DNA from: Myxococcales bacterium
GTDB lineage: Bacteria; Myxococcota_A; Polyangia; Polyangiales; JAFGIB01
Reading direction: 5' to 3'
NCBI GenBank assembly: GCA_029880325.1
Contig: JAOUOP010000004.1
Location: forward strand, 62,001-126,000
Length of the DNA: 64,000 bases
Position 1 is the first letter of the stretch, and each line of letters opens with the position of its first letter. Both the position numbers and the translations under genes were made by a program. The notes beneath the pieces were generated by a model. The model made no database searches, was not told the origin of the DNA, and was given only the letters and a program-made list of their open reading frames with translations. This document shows positions 54,038 through 63,849 of the stretch, in pieces.

Positions 54038-56086
54038 GTGAGCGAGGAGGAATCCGAGCGCGCCGAGCCGACCCGTGTCGCGCCCGACGATCGCCCACCC
54101 CAGCGCTTCTTCGCCCCTGGGCTGCTGCTCATCTTGGTGGCGGCGACCCTGACCTATCTGCCCAGCCTCGATCACGCTTTTCAATTCGATGACGCCTGGA
54201 AGATCGTCGAAAACCGCAGCATTCGCGACCCGGCGATCTACCTCTCGGGCTTCGCCTCCGGCCAGTATAGCGATGGTATCAGCCGGCTGTTGCCGAACCT
54301 CAGCCTGGCCCTGAATTACGCGCTCTTCGGGCTCGACCCCCGCGGCTACCACGCGACCAATCTCATCTTTCATCTGCTCAACGTGGTGCTGCTGGCGGGC
54401 TTCGGTCGCGCCGCCATGGGCCAGCTGGGCATCGCCGGGGCCACTCCCGTCGCGTTGCTGTCGGCGGCGATCTTCGCCCTGCATCCGCTCAACTCCGAGG
54501 CCGTGCTTTACTGCAACGCCCGCCCCAACGTGATGGCGACGGGCTTTTACCTGGCGGGCCTGTGGGCGGTGCTCGGCGCCGAGGCGCGGCGGGCCGCCGG
54601 GCGCAGCGCGCGCGCGGCCTGGGCCGGCTTCGGCGCCAGCCTGCTGCTGGCCCTCTTCTGCAAGGAACTGGCGGTGACCCTGGTGCTGATGGCGCCCCTG
54701 ATGGTGCTGTGGTTTCGGCGCGAGACGGCCGCCCGGTGGCTCGCGCAGCCGGCCATCCGCTGGCTGCTGGGCCTGGGCGGGCTGGCGGCACTGGCGGCGG
54801 GGCTCGCCAGTGGGGCGCTTTTCGAGGTTCAGCGGGCGCTGCTCGACGTGGGCGAGCACGTGGCCGGCAGCCCCCTGGTCTACCTGGGGCTGACCCTCTT
54901 CGAGCAGAGCGAGATCTTCGTGCGTTACTTGGCGCTCGCGCTTCTGCCCTGGCCCGGCCTGCTCAACGTCGATCGCACGCCCCTGGGGCGGCTGCACGAG
55001 CGCGTCTACGAGGCTGGGCGCGTGGTCGACGGGGCCTGGGTCGAGCTGCTGTTGCCGCTCTTCTGCGGCGCGGTGCTGCTGTTGTCGCTGCGCGCCATCG
55101 TCACCCGTCGTCACAGGGCGCCCTTTCTCTGCTTCATGGCGCTGTGGCCCGTCATCACCCACGCGCCCACGTCGCTGGTGCCACGCGGCCAGGTGATGGT
55201 CGAGTACCGCACCTACCTGCCCATGGTGGGCCTGTGCCTGCTGCTCGGCTTTGGCCTCTACCGGCTCGGGGCGGGCCTGCTCGCGTCCGTCGCCGGCCCG
55301 CGGCGAGTGGCGCTGCCCGCGATCGTTGCGCTGCTGGGATTGCTGTCGGCGGCCACCGTGGTGCGCGCCCGGGACTGGCAAACGCCGACGTCGCTGTGGC
55401 AGGCCTCCCTGCGCCACCTGCCGCGCAACCCGCGCGCCCTCAACAGCCTGGGCATGGAAGCCCGCGAAGCCGGCGACATGCCGGCGGCGATCGCCTATTT
55501 CCGGCGTGCGGTCGAGGCCGATCCAGACTACGGCCCGGGCCAGAACAACCTGGGCTCGCTCCTGGCCATGACCGGCGACTGGCAGGGCGCGGCGCGGCAT
55601 CTCGCGATCACGGCGCGCCTCGAGCCCGACCGACCGGGCACCCACAACAACCTCGGCAACGTGCTCGCCCGCCTGGGCCGCTTCGAGGAGGCCTTCGAGC
55701 AATACCGCCGTGCCATCGCCGCCGACCCGCTCTTCGCCGACGCCGAGGCCAACTATGGGCTGGCGCTATCCCAGAGCGGCGACGGGGCCGCTGCGGTTGC
55801 CCACTACCGGCGCGCCCTGGAGCTGCAGCCCGGGCGCGTGCCCGTGCGCGTCTGGCTGGCGCGGGCGCTGGTGGCCGGGGGCCAGGTGCGGCAAGGCATC
55901 GGCGAGCTCGAGCGCGCCCTGGCTGGCGATCCGACTCACGCCCCCGCTCACTTCGAGTTGGGTAAGGCGCTGGCGGCCCACGGCGACTACGGCGGCGCCC
56001 GCGGGCACCTGGCGCGTGCCGCCGAATTGGCGCCCGGCACCCGGATCGGCAACGAAGCCCACGCCTATCTGCAGGCCCTGCAGTGA
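54038..56086 (+). CDS. Polytopic glycosyltransferase-like protein with C-terminal TPRs
   Basis: 682 residues from a GTG. The first 420 residues are a membrane domain of about ten helices starting LLLILVAATLTYLPSLDHAF, with QFDDAWKIVENRSIRD (the DD motif of TMTC/PMT-like GT-C enzymes), NLSLALNYALFGLDPRGYHA and IFALHPLNSEAVLYCNARPN. Residues 440-675 are tandem TPRs: LNSLGMEAREAGDMPAAIAY, YGPGQNNLGSLLAMTGDWQG, THNNLGNVLARLGRFEEAFE and LALSQSGDGAAAVAHYRRAL. The TMTC-like layout (GT-C membrane part plus TPR) suggests protein O-glycosylation with the TPRs binding targets. It is divergent from the PilZ gene. Confidence 0.78.
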   Translation: MSEEESERAEPTRVAPDDRPPQRFFAPGLLLILVAATLTYLPSLDHAFQFDDAWKIVENRSIRDPAIYLSGFASGQYSDGISRLLPNLSLALNYALFGLDPRGYHATNLIFHLLNVVLLAGFGRAAMGQLGIAGATPVALLSAAIFALHPLNSEAVLYCNARPNVMATGFYLAGLWAVLGAEARRAAGRSARAAWAGFGASLLLALFCKELAVTLVLMAPLMVLWFRRETAARWLAQPAIRWLLGLGGLAALAAGLASGALFEVQRALLDVGEHVAGSPLVYLGLTLFEQSEIFVRYLALALLPWPGLLNVDRTPLGRLHERVYEAGRVVDGAWVELLLPLFCGAVLLLSLRAIVTRRHRAPFLCFMALWPVITHAPTSLVPRGQVMVEYRTYLPMVGLCLLLGFGLYRLGAGLLASVAGPRRVALPAIVALLGLLSAATVVRARDWQTPTSLWQASLRHLPRNPRALNSLGMEAREAGDMPAAIAYFRRAVEADPDYGPGQNNLGSLLAMTGDWQGAARHLAITARLEPDRPGTHNNLGNVLARLGRFEEAFEQYRRAIAADPLFADAEANYGLALSQSGDGAAAVAHYRRALELQPGRVPVRVWLARALVAGGQVRQGIGELERALAGDPTHAPAHFELGKALAAHGDYGGARGHLARAAELAPGTRIGNEAHAYLQALQ

Positions 56087-56096
56087 CGACATGCCC

Positions 56097-56113
56097 TTCC
56101 AGCCTTGCTGGAA
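56097..56113. terminator. Short hairpin after the TPR glycosyltransferase gene
   Basis: TTCCAGC-CTT-GCTGGAA forms a perfect 7-base stem 10 bases after the stop, followed by an A-rich stretch and a T7 run at 56132-56138. The T-run is too far from the stem for a classic terminator, so this is a possible, not certain, transcript end. The next 200 bases are AT-richer than average and probably contain the promoter of the IF-1-like gene (TAAAAT near 56213). Confidence 0.4.
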
Positions 56114-56343
56114 AAATCGAAAATTCCTCGGTTTTTTTGCTCGCTGCGCGGGTGGGCCGTGGATCTTTGGCGCGATAAAGCGATTTCTTTCGTGAGTCTT
56201 GTGCGATTCCACGCTAAAATGCCGCGCGCGTCGGGATGGTCCGGTCGTGGCGGCGTCGAATGCGCCTGTCGCCCTGGGGCTCGACACATGCAAGTGGCCC
56301 TGCCGGGCATCTTCCGGCGAGCGCGCTGAAGGAATCGGAACGA

Positions 56344-56607
56344 GTGGCAAGAGGACGAAGAAGCCGAAGAGACTACGAGGGCGGACGCGAGGACCGCAGC
56401 GACCACGTACAGGTCGAAGGCGTGGTCAGTCAGGTCTACGCGGGCGGACAGTTCGAGGTCGACCTCGATCACGGCGGCGCGGTACGCGCGCAGCTCTGTG
56501 GCCGCATGCGCAAGTTCCGAATCCGCGTATTGCTGGGCGACCGGGTCACCGTGGCCCTGTCGCCCTACGATTTGACGCACGGGATGATCGTCTTCCGCGC
56601 GAAGTAG
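56344..56607 (+). CDS. IF-1-like OB-fold protein (infA paralogue)
   Basis: 87 residues from a GTG with AAGGA upstream. The OB-fold core reads VEGVVSQVYAGGQFEVDLDH, then GGAVRAQLCGRMRKFRIRVL and LGDRVTVALSPYDLTHGMIV, which matches translation initiation factor IF-1 (usual consensus G..V..L.NA.FrV.L.nG..vlaHisGKmRk..IrIl.GDrV.vElSPYDLtkGrI.yR). It differs from housekeeping IF-1 in having a charged 20-residue leader (RGRRSRRDYEGGREDRSDHV). It stands alone rather than in a ribosomal-protein operon. It may be a second IF-1 used under special conditions. Confidence 0.85.
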   Translation: MARGRRSRRDYEGGREDRSDHVQVEGVVSQVYAGGQFEVDLDHGGAVRAQLCGRMRKFRIRVLLGDRVTVALSPYDLTHGMIVFRAK

Positions 56608-56611
56608 GGTT

Positions 56612-57907
56612 TTATTGCTGGTAGGGTGCGGGCACCCGTAGCAGCAGCGCGCCACCGGCCAAAAAGAGCAGGGCGATCGCCAGGATCGACAGCCGTGGGC
56701 TGCCGGTGGCGACGCTCACCCAGCCCATCAGGGCCGGTCCCAGGATGGCGGCGAATTTTCCGAGCATGTTGTAGAAGCCGAAGAACTCGGCGGCTTCTTC
56801 GGCTGGGATCAGGCGGCTGTAAAAGGCGCGGCTCAGGGCCTGTACACCGCCCTGGACCAGCCCGATCACCACCGCCAGCCCGTAGAACTCGGCTTCGGTT
56901 TCGAGCGCGTAGCCGTAGACAGTGACGCCGAGGTAGACCGCCAGGCCCAGCAGGATGCCGCGGCGACTGCCCACGCGCTGCCCGAGCCAGCCGAAGGCGA
57001 TGGCGGCCGGAAAACCCACGAATTGGGTCAAAAGCAGGGCCGTGATCAGGCTGCCGGAGTCGAATCCCAGGGCCAGGCCGTAGTCCACGGCCATGCGGAT
57101 GATGGTGTCGACACCGTCGATGTACAGCCAGTAGGCCAAGAGAAAGGTCCAGACCTGGGGCAGCTCGCGCACCCGGCGCAGGGTGGTCGAAAGCTGCCTG
57201 GCAGCATCACGGAACGTGCCTCCGATGCTGGCGCTGGCGCTGGCCGCCGGCTCGCGCACCCACAGAAGCAGCGGCAGCGTGAACAGGGCCCACCACAGCG
57301 CCACCGTCATGAACGCCACGCGCACGGCCTCGGCCGCGTCCGAAAGGCCGAAGCGCGCGGGCCACAGCGTCATCGCCACGTTCACCGCCAGCAGCAGGCC
57401 TCCGCCGAGGTAGCCGAGCCCGTAGCCGAGGGCCGAGACCCGGTCGCGCTCGGCCGCTGGCGCCACCGCCACAAGCAGGCTGTCGTAGAAGACGATCGAG
57501 CCCGAAAAACCCACAGCGGCCGCCACATAGCAGGCCGCGGCCAGCTGCCACTGGCCGCGGCCGACCAGGTAGAGGGCGGCGGTCATCACCGCGCCCAGGG
57601 CCGCGAAGCCCCCGACAAAGCGCTTTTTCGCCGAGCTGCGGTCGGCGATCGCCCCCAGCAGCGGCGCCGCCGCGGCCACCAATACCGAGGCCACCGAGTT
57701 GGCCAGGCCCAGCCGCAGCGTGCTGTCGGCCGCATCGCTCCCGGCGCTGAAATACTGCTTGAAGAAGACCGGAAAAAAGCCGGCCATGACGGTGGTGGCG
57801 AAGGCCGAGTTGCCCCAGTCGTAGAAAGCCCAGGCCAGCACCTGGCGCCGCCCGTCCACGGCCGGCTCCGGTTCCGGCAGCGATTGACGTTCCGCCGCCC
57901 GACTCAC
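56612..57907 (-). CDS. MFS permease, UMF1 type
   Basis: 431 residues from a GTG. Twelve hydrophobic helices. The start VLAWAFYDWGNSAFATTVMA is the UMF1/Atg22-type signature (YDWgNSaf), followed by GAIADRSSAKKRFVGGFAAL and SIVFYDSLLVAVAPAAERDR. The late part has DGVDTIIRMAVDYGLALGFD and LSRAFYSRLIPAEEAAEFFG (typical SRAfyarLiP motif). These permeases carry an unknown, probably amino-acid-like, solute across the inner membrane. It starts 7 bases after the dCMP deaminase stop and is probably cotranscribed with it; its end is 4 bases from the end of the IF-1-like gene. Confidence 0.86.
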   Translation of the reverse strand: MSRAAERQSLPEPEPAVDGRRQVLAWAFYDWGNSAFATTVMAGFFPVFFKQYFSAGSDAADSTLRLGLANSVASVLVAAAAPLLGAIADRSSAKKRFVGGFAALGAVMTAALYLVGRGQWQLAAACYVAAAVGFSGSIVFYDSLLVAVAPAAERDRVSALGYGLGYLGGGLLLAVNVAMTLWPARFGLSDAAEAVRVAFMTVALWWALFTLPLLLWVREPAASASASIGGTFRDAARQLSTTLRRVRELPQVWTFLLAYWLYIDGVDTIIRMAVDYGLALGFDSGSLITALLLTQFVGFPAAIAFGWLGQRVGSRRGILLGLAVYLGVTVYGYALETEAEFYGLAVVIGLVQGGVQALSRAFYSRLIPAEEAAEFFGFYNMLGKFAAILGPALMGWVSVATGSPRLSILAIALLFLAGGALLLRVPAPYQQ

Positions 57908-57914
57908 CGGCTGG

Positions 57915-58370
57915 TTACTCCGCGTCGGCTGTTGCGAGCACGCTGCGCACCAAGACGCCCGCCTCGTCGAGCATCTCGCTGCTGATCTGGAAGTCCTCCA
58001 GCCAGCGCTCGGGGATCTCCAGATCCGCCGGGTAGACAATCTCCTGGACCCCCGCCTGGATCAGCGAGCGGGCGCAGCGGGTGCATGGCGGCCAGGTCAC
58101 GTAGGCGATGCAGCCCTTGAGCGAGACGCCCACCCGCGCGGCGTGCATGATCGCGTTTTCCTCGGCGTGGCAGACCAGGGGGTACTTGCGGTTGCGATCG
58201 TGGAGGCGCTCGGCGCTGTCCTCGATGCCGCGCGGGAAGCCGTTGAAGCCCGTGCTGCGCAGCTCCCGATCGGGACCCACCACCACACAGCCGACGCGGG
58301 TGGAGGGATCCTTGCTCCAGCCCGCGATGTGGTCGGCCAGTTGCAGAAAGCGCACGTCCCAATTCGCCAT
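57915..58370 (-). CDS. Deoxycytidylate (dCMP) deaminase family protein
   Basis: 151 residues. The zinc-dependent deaminase motifs are HAEENAIMHAARVG (HAE) and TWPPCTRCARSLIQAG (PCxxC). The start is MANWDVRFLQLADHIAGWSK with KDPSTRVGCVVVGPDRELRS. It deaminates dCMP (or a related nucleotide) to dUMP in the cytoplasm, feeding dTMP synthesis. The length is the normal size of the family. It is upstream of, and close to, the UMF1 permease and divergent from the SDR gene. Confidence 0.92.
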   Translation of the reverse strand: MANWDVRFLQLADHIAGWSKDPSTRVGCVVVGPDRELRSTGFNGFPRGIEDSAERLHDRNRKYPLVCHAEENAIMHAARVGVSLKGCIAYVTWPPCTRCARSLIQAGVQEIVYPADLEIPERWLEDFQISSEMLDEAGVLVRSVLATADAE

Positions 58371-58520
58371 GGCCCCTGCATAGCTCCATGTGGCCGATCC
58401 GCAAAGAGGCCAGGCTCGTTCTACCCCCACCCGCCACATGGGGTAGAGTCCGCCGTCCCGCGTCGCGCGACCGGCCGCTTCGGCTGTTGCGCGGAGGTCG
58501 CGCGGGAGAGGAGTAAGCAG

Positions 58521-59378
58521 GTGAAGGAATTCAAGGGAACGGTCGCGGTGGTCACCGGCGGCGCCAGTGGCATCGGTCTGGCGATGGCGCAGCGCTTTGC
58601 CCTCGAGGGTGTGCGACTGGTGCTGGCCGACATCGAACAAGAGGCGCTGGACGCGGCGGTCAAGGGGCTGCAGGCCGAGGGCCACGAGGCCATCGGAGTG
58701 GTGACCGATGTCTCGGACTTGGCAAGCGTGCAGGCGCTGAAAGAGCGCACGCTCGAGGCCTACGGCAAGGTCAACATCCTGTGCAACAACGCTGGCGTTC
58801 AAGTCGCGGGGCCGAGTTGGCAGATCAGCATCGGTCAGTGGCAGTGGATCCTGGGCGTCAACCTGTGGGGTGCGATCCACGGCATTCACGTTTTCGTGCC
58901 GCAGATGCTCGAACAGGGCGATGCGTGTCACATCGTCAACACCTCGTCCATGAGCGGGCTGGTGTCGGTGCCGATGATGTCGGCCTATCAGGTCACCAAG
59001 CACGGCGTCGTGACGCTCAGTGAAAGTCTTTCGCAGGAGTTGGCGCAGCAGAAGGCCAGCATCGGCGTGTCGGTACTCTGCCCCTACTTCGTGCAGAGCA
59101 AGCTCCACGAAGCCGAGCGCAACCGGCCCCAGCACTTGCAGGATGCGAGCAACATGGGCGGCCAGCTCGAGCAGGCGATCAAGCACTCGGTCAAGCAGCT
59201 GGTCACCGGTGGTATTCCCGCCGCGGATGTGGGTGAGCAGGTGCTCGAAGCGATTCGCGACGATCAGCTCTACATCCTGACCCATCCGGAGATCGTTCCG
59301 GTTTTCGGCAAGCGCGCCGAGCGCATCGTCGAAGCGGCCCAGGCGACCGAAGCAAAACGCGCTGCCAAGGGCGCGTGA
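58521..59378 (+). CDS. Short-chain dehydrogenase/reductase
   Basis: 285 residues from a GTG with GGAG upstream. Classical SDR: GTVAVVTGGASGIGLAMAQR (TGxxxGxG), ILCNNAGVQVAGPSWQ (NNAG), the active site with Ser in IVNTSSMSGLVSVPMMSAYQ, and Tyr/Lys in SAYQVTKHG (YxxxK). Asp at VLADIEQEALD after beta-2 favours NAD(H). The C-terminus is longer than the minimal family (HLQDASNMGGQLEQAIKHSV; YILTHPEIVPVFGKRAERIV). It oxidizes or reduces an alcohol/ketone; the substrate is unknown. It is a single gene with 130 non-coding bases before the next lipoprotein. Confidence 0.9.
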   Translation: MKEFKGTVAVVTGGASGIGLAMAQRFALEGVRLVLADIEQEALDAAVKGLQAEGHEAIGVVTDVSDLASVQALKERTLEAYGKVNILCNNAGVQVAGPSWQISIGQWQWILGVNLWGAIHGIHVFVPQMLEQGDACHIVNTSSMSGLVSVPMMSAYQVTKHGVVTLSESLSQELAQQKASIGVSVLCPYFVQSKLHEAERNRPQHLQDASNMGGQLEQAIKHSVKQLVTGGIPAADVGEQVLEAIRDDQLYILTHPEIVPVFGKRAERIVEAAQATEAKRAAKGA

Positions 59379-59508
59379 GCGCACCGACAACCGGCTACCT
59401 GCACTGCGCGCACAATTGCGCACTTGGACGTTAAGTTGCGTCTCGGTGGTCGATTCCTAGCCTGGAGCATGTGCAGCGAGGGCCTATTTGGCGTATGGTG
59501 AGCTTTGG

Positions 59509-61104
59509 GTGCAACGTAGGGTAGCTGAGCATTGGTATGCGGCGTGTGCCGTTTTTGTCGCCTCCGTAGTGTTGCCGGCGGCGTGCACGCTGGAGCGTTC
59601 GCCTTTGCCGGGCCGAAACGACTCGTCTGCGGGGAGGGTCTCCGATTTTGGGCCCGTCGCGGGCAGTACGAACCCCCCGGGCAGCACCGGCGGCAACGGT
59701 GGCAATGGCTCGTTCACCACGGGCGATTCCCAAACCGGCACCACCAATCCAAACAACCTGGTCGGCGGGCTGCAGTGCGGCGGCGTCTTCTGCCCCTATG
59801 CATCGGCTCCGTTGGAGCCCTGTTGCACGACGAGCGCTGACGTGGACTCCGGCGCCGCCCGTACGGGCGACCGTTGTGGTGTCGACTACTCGGCCACGGC
59901 CAGCGACCTGGCTGGCTACTGCTGGGAGCGTGATCAACCCGGTGTTGTCGACGACCGCTGCGAGTCGTTGCTCTCGAGTGGCGGCATCACCGAGGTCGGC
60001 TGCTGCAACGAGCGCGGCCTCTGCGGCACATGGAATGCCACCGAGGGCCTGGGCTGCCACCAGCGGCCTGGGGCCGAAGCCGTGCCCTGCGGCGGTGACG
60101 ACATCGACGACGCCGTCACCTGCGAGATCTCGGGGACCTACGCGATCCGCGCCGACGTGGATGTGACCTGGGGCGGCCGCACCACGGGGCTGGCCGCGCT
60201 CACCGACGACGGGCGTGGTCCGATCCGGATCGAGATGATGGCGCGAATCGAGGCAAGCGGAAGCTCGGGTGCGCTCCAGGGTGTCGTGCTGCCCTGCAAC
60301 GTGCAGTTGCCGCCGTTCTACAGCACGACCTTGTGCGAGAGCTATGCGCCGGTCTTTCCCGAGGCGATGTGGGATAGCTCGCAAATGCCCGTGGTGCCCC
60401 TCACCGGATTCGCCCAGTGCGACCACCCCGGCTGCATTCTCACCATCGATGCCCAGACCGTGCTGCTCGGCATCAACCTCGAAAATCCCGAGGCGCCCTG
60501 GCCCACACCGCAGCAGACGGGCTCGCTCACCTGTTCCGCTGGAGCCGGCGAGCAATGCTTCCCCGATCACGACGACAACCAGATGCCGGGGCTGTCGATC
60601 ACGCTGCTGGGGGGCGGCACGGCACCCGGGCCGATCTGCCCGACCAACAACGTGCCCTACATGTTCACCGGCGCACCGCTCAGCCCCAACCCCTTCGCAA
60701 TCATTGGCGGAGCTCGGCGCACCGACCACATCATGCTGGGCGTTCGCACCAAGCTCGGCGGAGCCAGCAAATTGAACCCCGATTGCCAGACCTCCATCGG
60801 CGCCGGCATCGCGGAATTCGTCCAGTCGCGGGCCTGGGGCTGCATGGTGCAGGCAGGCACCTTCGACTTGGGTGGCCCACCTGCGGGGCCAAACGAGCCG
60901 TGCACGGCCGCCCAGGCCGCCTTCGTCGACGAGAACCTGCCCATCTACCACATCCTTGCCGCTGGCGAGATTCCGAACCCGGCCCTGATGGGGATCGACA
61001 CCTCGCCGAGCATCGGGCCCGAGACGCGCATGGTGCGTCTGGGCGATCTCGACTTCCCGGCGAGCTGCGCAGAAGTGCGCAGCGCCGCCTTTCCCGCGTT
61101 TTGA
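59509..61104 (+). CDS. Large lipoprotein with a paralogous C-terminal beta domain (copy 1)
   Basis: 531 residues from a GTG. The signal AACAVFVASVVLPAAC-like core ends at a lipobox Cys (LPAACTLE), followed by a Gly/Asn/Thr linker (GSTNPPGSTGGNGGNGSFTT). A Cys-rich part (CCTTSADVDSGAARTGDRCG; CCNERGLCGTWNATEGLGCH) precedes a C-terminal domain of about 330 residues starting CEISGTYAIRADVDVTWGGR. That domain shares its order of features (a GT(Y/F)A strand, V/W-rich strand, substituted CNVPF/CNVQL-like Cys, [17 protein letters not shown]) with the C-terminal domain of the next gene. It ends CAEVRSAAFPAF. It is exported and anchored; its function is unknown. A better start than the GTG is not evident. 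Confidence 0.65.
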   Translation: MQRRVAEHWYAACAVFVASVVLPAACTLERSPLPGRNDSSAGRVSDFGPVAGSTNPPGSTGGNGGNGSFTTGDSQTGTTNPNNLVGGLQCGGVFCPYASAPLEPCCTTSADVDSGAARTGDRCGVDYSATASDLAGYCWERDQPGVVDDRCESLLSSGGITEVGCCNERGLCGTWNATEGLGCHQRPGAEAVPCGGDDIDDAVTCEISGTYAIRADVDVTWGGRTTGLAALTDDGRGPIRIEMMARIEASGSSGALQGVVLPCNVQLPPFYSTTLCESYAPVFPEAMWDSSQMPVVPLTGFAQCDHPGCILTIDAQTVLLGINLENPEAPWPTPQQTGSLTCSAGAGEQCFPDHDDNQMPGLSITLLGGGTAPGPICPTNNVPYMFTGAPLSPNPFAIIGGARRTDHIMLGVRTKLGGASKLNPDCQTSIGAGIAEFVQSRAWGCMVQAGTFDLGGPPAGPNEPCTAAQAAFVDENLPIYHILAAGEIPNPALMGIDTSPSIGPETRMVRLGDLDFPASCAEVRSAAFPAF

Positions 61105-61230
61105 GACTGCGTGGGTCATCGGGTGGCGGTGGGCGGGCGCGGGCCCGCTGTGCACCGCGCTGCAGACTTTGCGCCCGCCCTGCATCGGCCTACACTGTGC
61201 CCCGTGGGACGCGCGTAGGGTATCGAGTTG

Positions 61231-63792
61231 ATGAACATGAAGCGAACAAGCCTGGCGATCGCGTACGGATGCGCGATTTTCTTTCTAGCCTGCGGTGACG
61301 ACGGGGCTTCCCCGGCCGACGCGGGGGGCGACAACAGCGGCCAAGAGGACGGCGGTGGCGAGTCGCCCACCGATGGCGGCAGCGGCAAGACCGACAGCAT
61401 GGACGCCGATACGGCGGCTGCCACCTGTGCGGATCTCAGCTGCAGCGCGCCTGCCACCTGCGACGACAGTGGCAGCGAAGCCAAATGTGTCTGCCCTGAT
61501 GGCTATGAAGACGTCAACGGCGACGGATCCGACTGCCAGGACGTGGACGAATGCGCCGACGCTTCGTTGAACGACTGCGACGAAAACGCCATCTGCGCAA
61601 ACGAGGACGGCGGCTACAGCTGCACCTGCATGGCGCCTTCTTACACGGGGGACGGCAAGAGCTGCGCCTGCGCCGAGGGCTACGAGCTCGTGGGCGGCGG
61701 CTGCATGGTGCCCAACGGTGGCAGCTGCGAGCAGGCAGGCGACTGCGGCAGCGGTTTCTGTGTCGGCACCATCTGCTGCGCCGAGGCCTGCGATGCGCCG
61801 CCGTCCTGCCGCAAGCTCGAGGGCACATTCTGCGTCGACAACGGCACCACCTGCCAGTATGCGAAGCTGCCCGACGATACGGAGTGCGACGACGGCAGCG
61901 TGTGCACCGTCACCCAGGCCTGTGTGGACGGCGAGTGCACCGGAATCGAATTTCTGGCCTGCAACGACAGCGATGCCTGCACCGACGACAGCTGCGACGA
62001 CGTCGACGGCTGCCAGTACAGCACCGTGACCTGCGACGACAACAACAGCTGCACCGACGACAGCTGCGACACCACCGTGGGTTGCAGGTACATCGACAAC
62101 GACGCAAACACTTGCGACGATGGCGACGCTTGCACCGAGGGGGACGCCTGTTCGGCGGGCTTGTGCGTCGGCACGGCCATGAACTGCTCGGGTCTCAATG
62201 GTGATTGCGAGGAGGGCGTCTGCGACAACGGCAGCTGCGTGGCGATGGCCGCCAACGAGGGCGGCGGCTGCGATGAAGGCCTCGCCGTCTGCGACGCGAC
62301 CGGCGAGTGCCAGGGTGGCAGCTGCGTCGGCATGGGCAACGCCTGCGGCGCCAACTCGCCCTCGTGCAGCGTCTGCTCCGGGTCTTCTTGCCCGGAGGAG
62401 ATCAGTGAGCGTGACTGCAGCTGTGACGGCGTCGACTATGTGCAGGTTGACGGTGTATGCAAGCCCGCTACCGATGAGTGCAATACGGGCGCCTGCGATC
62501 CGCTGGCCGCTTGCAGTGATCCCTCCAGTGCAGCAGGCGACGTCCAGTGCACCTGCCCCGCCGGATACACGGGCAATGGCAAGAGCACCGGCAGCGGCGG
62601 CACCGGCTGCACCGACATCAACGAGTGTGAGGGCGCCAATCCCTGCGGCGTTGGGCGCGGCGCCTGCGGCAATACGCCAGGCGGCTACACCTGTACCTGC
62701 AACGACGGCTTTACCGAAGTCGCCGGCAGCTGCGTCTGCGACCTCTCGGGCACCTTTGCCTACCAGATCAAGAGCGTGATCGACTGGAGCGGCATCGACA
62801 ATGTGGAGGACTCGCCGAGCGAGGGCGTCACCACCTATTCCTGGGCCCTGCGTCGTCATACTTACACGGCGGACGGCACCCTGGAGGCGACCACGATATC
62901 CTGCGGCGGTACGGCGCCGGACATCTGCAACGTTCCCTTCACGCAGGGACACGCCCAGTTCGTCCCCAGCGAGATCTATGGTGGAGCCAAGATGCCCGAG
63001 AGCACGGTCTCTTTCCCTCTCAGCGGCGCCCTGCCCGGGGCGGCCTACCTGGAGCCGAAGACGGCGGTTCTCTTGGGGCTCTCCCTCAAGGATCCCCAGG
63101 GCGCTTGGCCGCCTTGTCGCGGCTGCATCGGAGTTGGCATGGGCGCGACCTGCGATTGCTCCGACGGCAGCTCGCATTCGGTGACCAATCCGGCGACATG
63201 GTTCGATTCCGACTCCGACTACCTGACGGGCGTGACCACCTATGCGGTGCCGCCAGGGGGCGCTCCGGTCACAGGAATCGACGTTCCCGGAATCGATGCT
63301 GCCGGCGGCGACATCGTTCGGCGCGTTTCTCCGCCCGTGGATTATGGGGGTGACTCGGTGTGCCCACGTTCCGATACGAGCGGCGATCGCTGGCCCTACG
63401 CCTACTGGCCTGGCATCGGTGGCGGCATTTGGGAACTCAAGCAGTTCTACAGCGCCACGCGAGTGATCAGCCAGCTCGATGGAAGCATCGACAGCTGTGA
63501 CCTGATCACGGGCAGCGTCACCGATGGCGCCGGCAGTGTGATGCAGACCGACGCTCGCGTCGGTGGCTGCTTCGGAGACGTGTTCTTCAGCACCGACATC
63601 AGCTGCTCGGCGAGTGTGACCGACTGGCTGGACGAGCAACCCCAGACCCAAGAGCTGCGCACCGTGGACTTCACGATTGAGCGTATCGACGGAACCATCG
63701 ACCTGACTGGTACCGAAGACGCGGCCACGCTCAACGCGGCCTGTCAGGAACTCCGCGCGATGAAGTGCCCGGCCGGCGAGACCTGCCAGTAG
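61231..63792 (+). CDS. Large EGF-like, Cys-rich lipoprotein (copy 2 of the C-terminal domain)
   Basis: 853 residues. The signal [20 protein letters not shown] ends at LACGDD. A Gly/Asp/Ser linker follows, then EGF-like modules: [20 protein letters not shown] and [20 protein letters not shown], later [20 protein letters not shown] and [20 protein letters not shown]. Between them are disulfide-dense repeats ([40 protein letters not shown]), probably calcium-binding from their Asp content. From about residue 505 it has the domain shared with the previous gene ([35 protein letters not shown]). It is surface exposed and probably adhesive or matrix-binding. A strong hairpin follows the stop. Confidence 0.75.
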   Translation: MNMKRTSLAIAYGCAIFFLACGDDGASPADAGGDNSGQEDGGGESPTDGGSGKTDSMDADTAAATCADLSCSAPATCDDSGSEAKCVCPDGYEDVNGDGSDCQDVDECADASLNDCDENAICANEDGGYSCTCMAPSYTGDGKSCACAEGYELVGGGCMVPNGGSCEQAGDCGSGFCVGTICCAEACDAPPSCRKLEGTFCVDNGTTCQYAKLPDDTECDDGSVCTVTQACVDGECTGIEFLACNDSDACTDDSCDDVDGCQYSTVTCDDNNSCTDDSCDTTVGCRYIDNDANTCDDGDACTEGDACSAGLCVGTAMNCSGLNGDCEEGVCDNGSCVAMAANEGGGCDEGLAVCDATGECQGGSCVGMGNACGANSPSCSVCSGSSCPEEISERDCSCDGVDYVQVDGVCKPATDECNTGACDPLAACSDPSSAAGDVQCTCPAGYTGNGKSTGSGGTGCTDINECEGANPCGVGRGACGNTPGGYTCTCNDGFTEVAGSCVCDLSGTFAYQIKSVIDWSGIDNVEDSPSEGVTTYSWALRRHTYTADGTLEATTISCGGTAPDICNVPFTQGHAQFVPSEIYGGAKMPESTVSFPLSGALPGAAYLEPKTAVLLGLSLKDPQGAWPPCRGCIGVGMGATCDCSDGSSHSVTNPATWFDSDSDYLTGVTTYAVPPGGAPVTGIDVPGIDAAGGDIVRRVSPPVDYGGDSVCPRSDTSGDRWPYAYWPGIGGGIWELKQFYSATRVISQLDGSIDSCDLITGSVTDGAGSVMQTDARVGGCFGDVFFSTDISCSASVTDWLDEQPQTQELRTVDFTIERIDGTIDLTGTEDAATLNAACQELRAMKCPAGETCQ

Positions 63793-63811
63793 GGCGCCGC
63801 TAGGGTTGGGC

Positions 63812-63849
63812 GAACTCCAGGCGCGCGAGCTTCGCGTCGCCTGGAGTTC
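63812..63849 (+). terminator. Long hairpin after the EGF-like lipoprotein gene
   Basis: GAACTCCAGGCG (63812-63823) and CGCCTGGAGTTC (63838-63849) are perfect 12-base complements, with an inner CGCGA/TCGCG extension, about 17 paired bases in all. It lies 20 bases after the stop. No T-run follows, so it may be Rho-assisted or an RNA stabilizer. The remaining 151 bases to the edge hold no gene I can support. Confidence 0.6.

Noticed and set aside
53906-55702. 598-codon leftward frame opposite the TPR glycosyltransferase gene
   Set aside because: His/Gln/Arg/Glu-rich low-complexity translation. The plus strand has membrane helices and TPRs.
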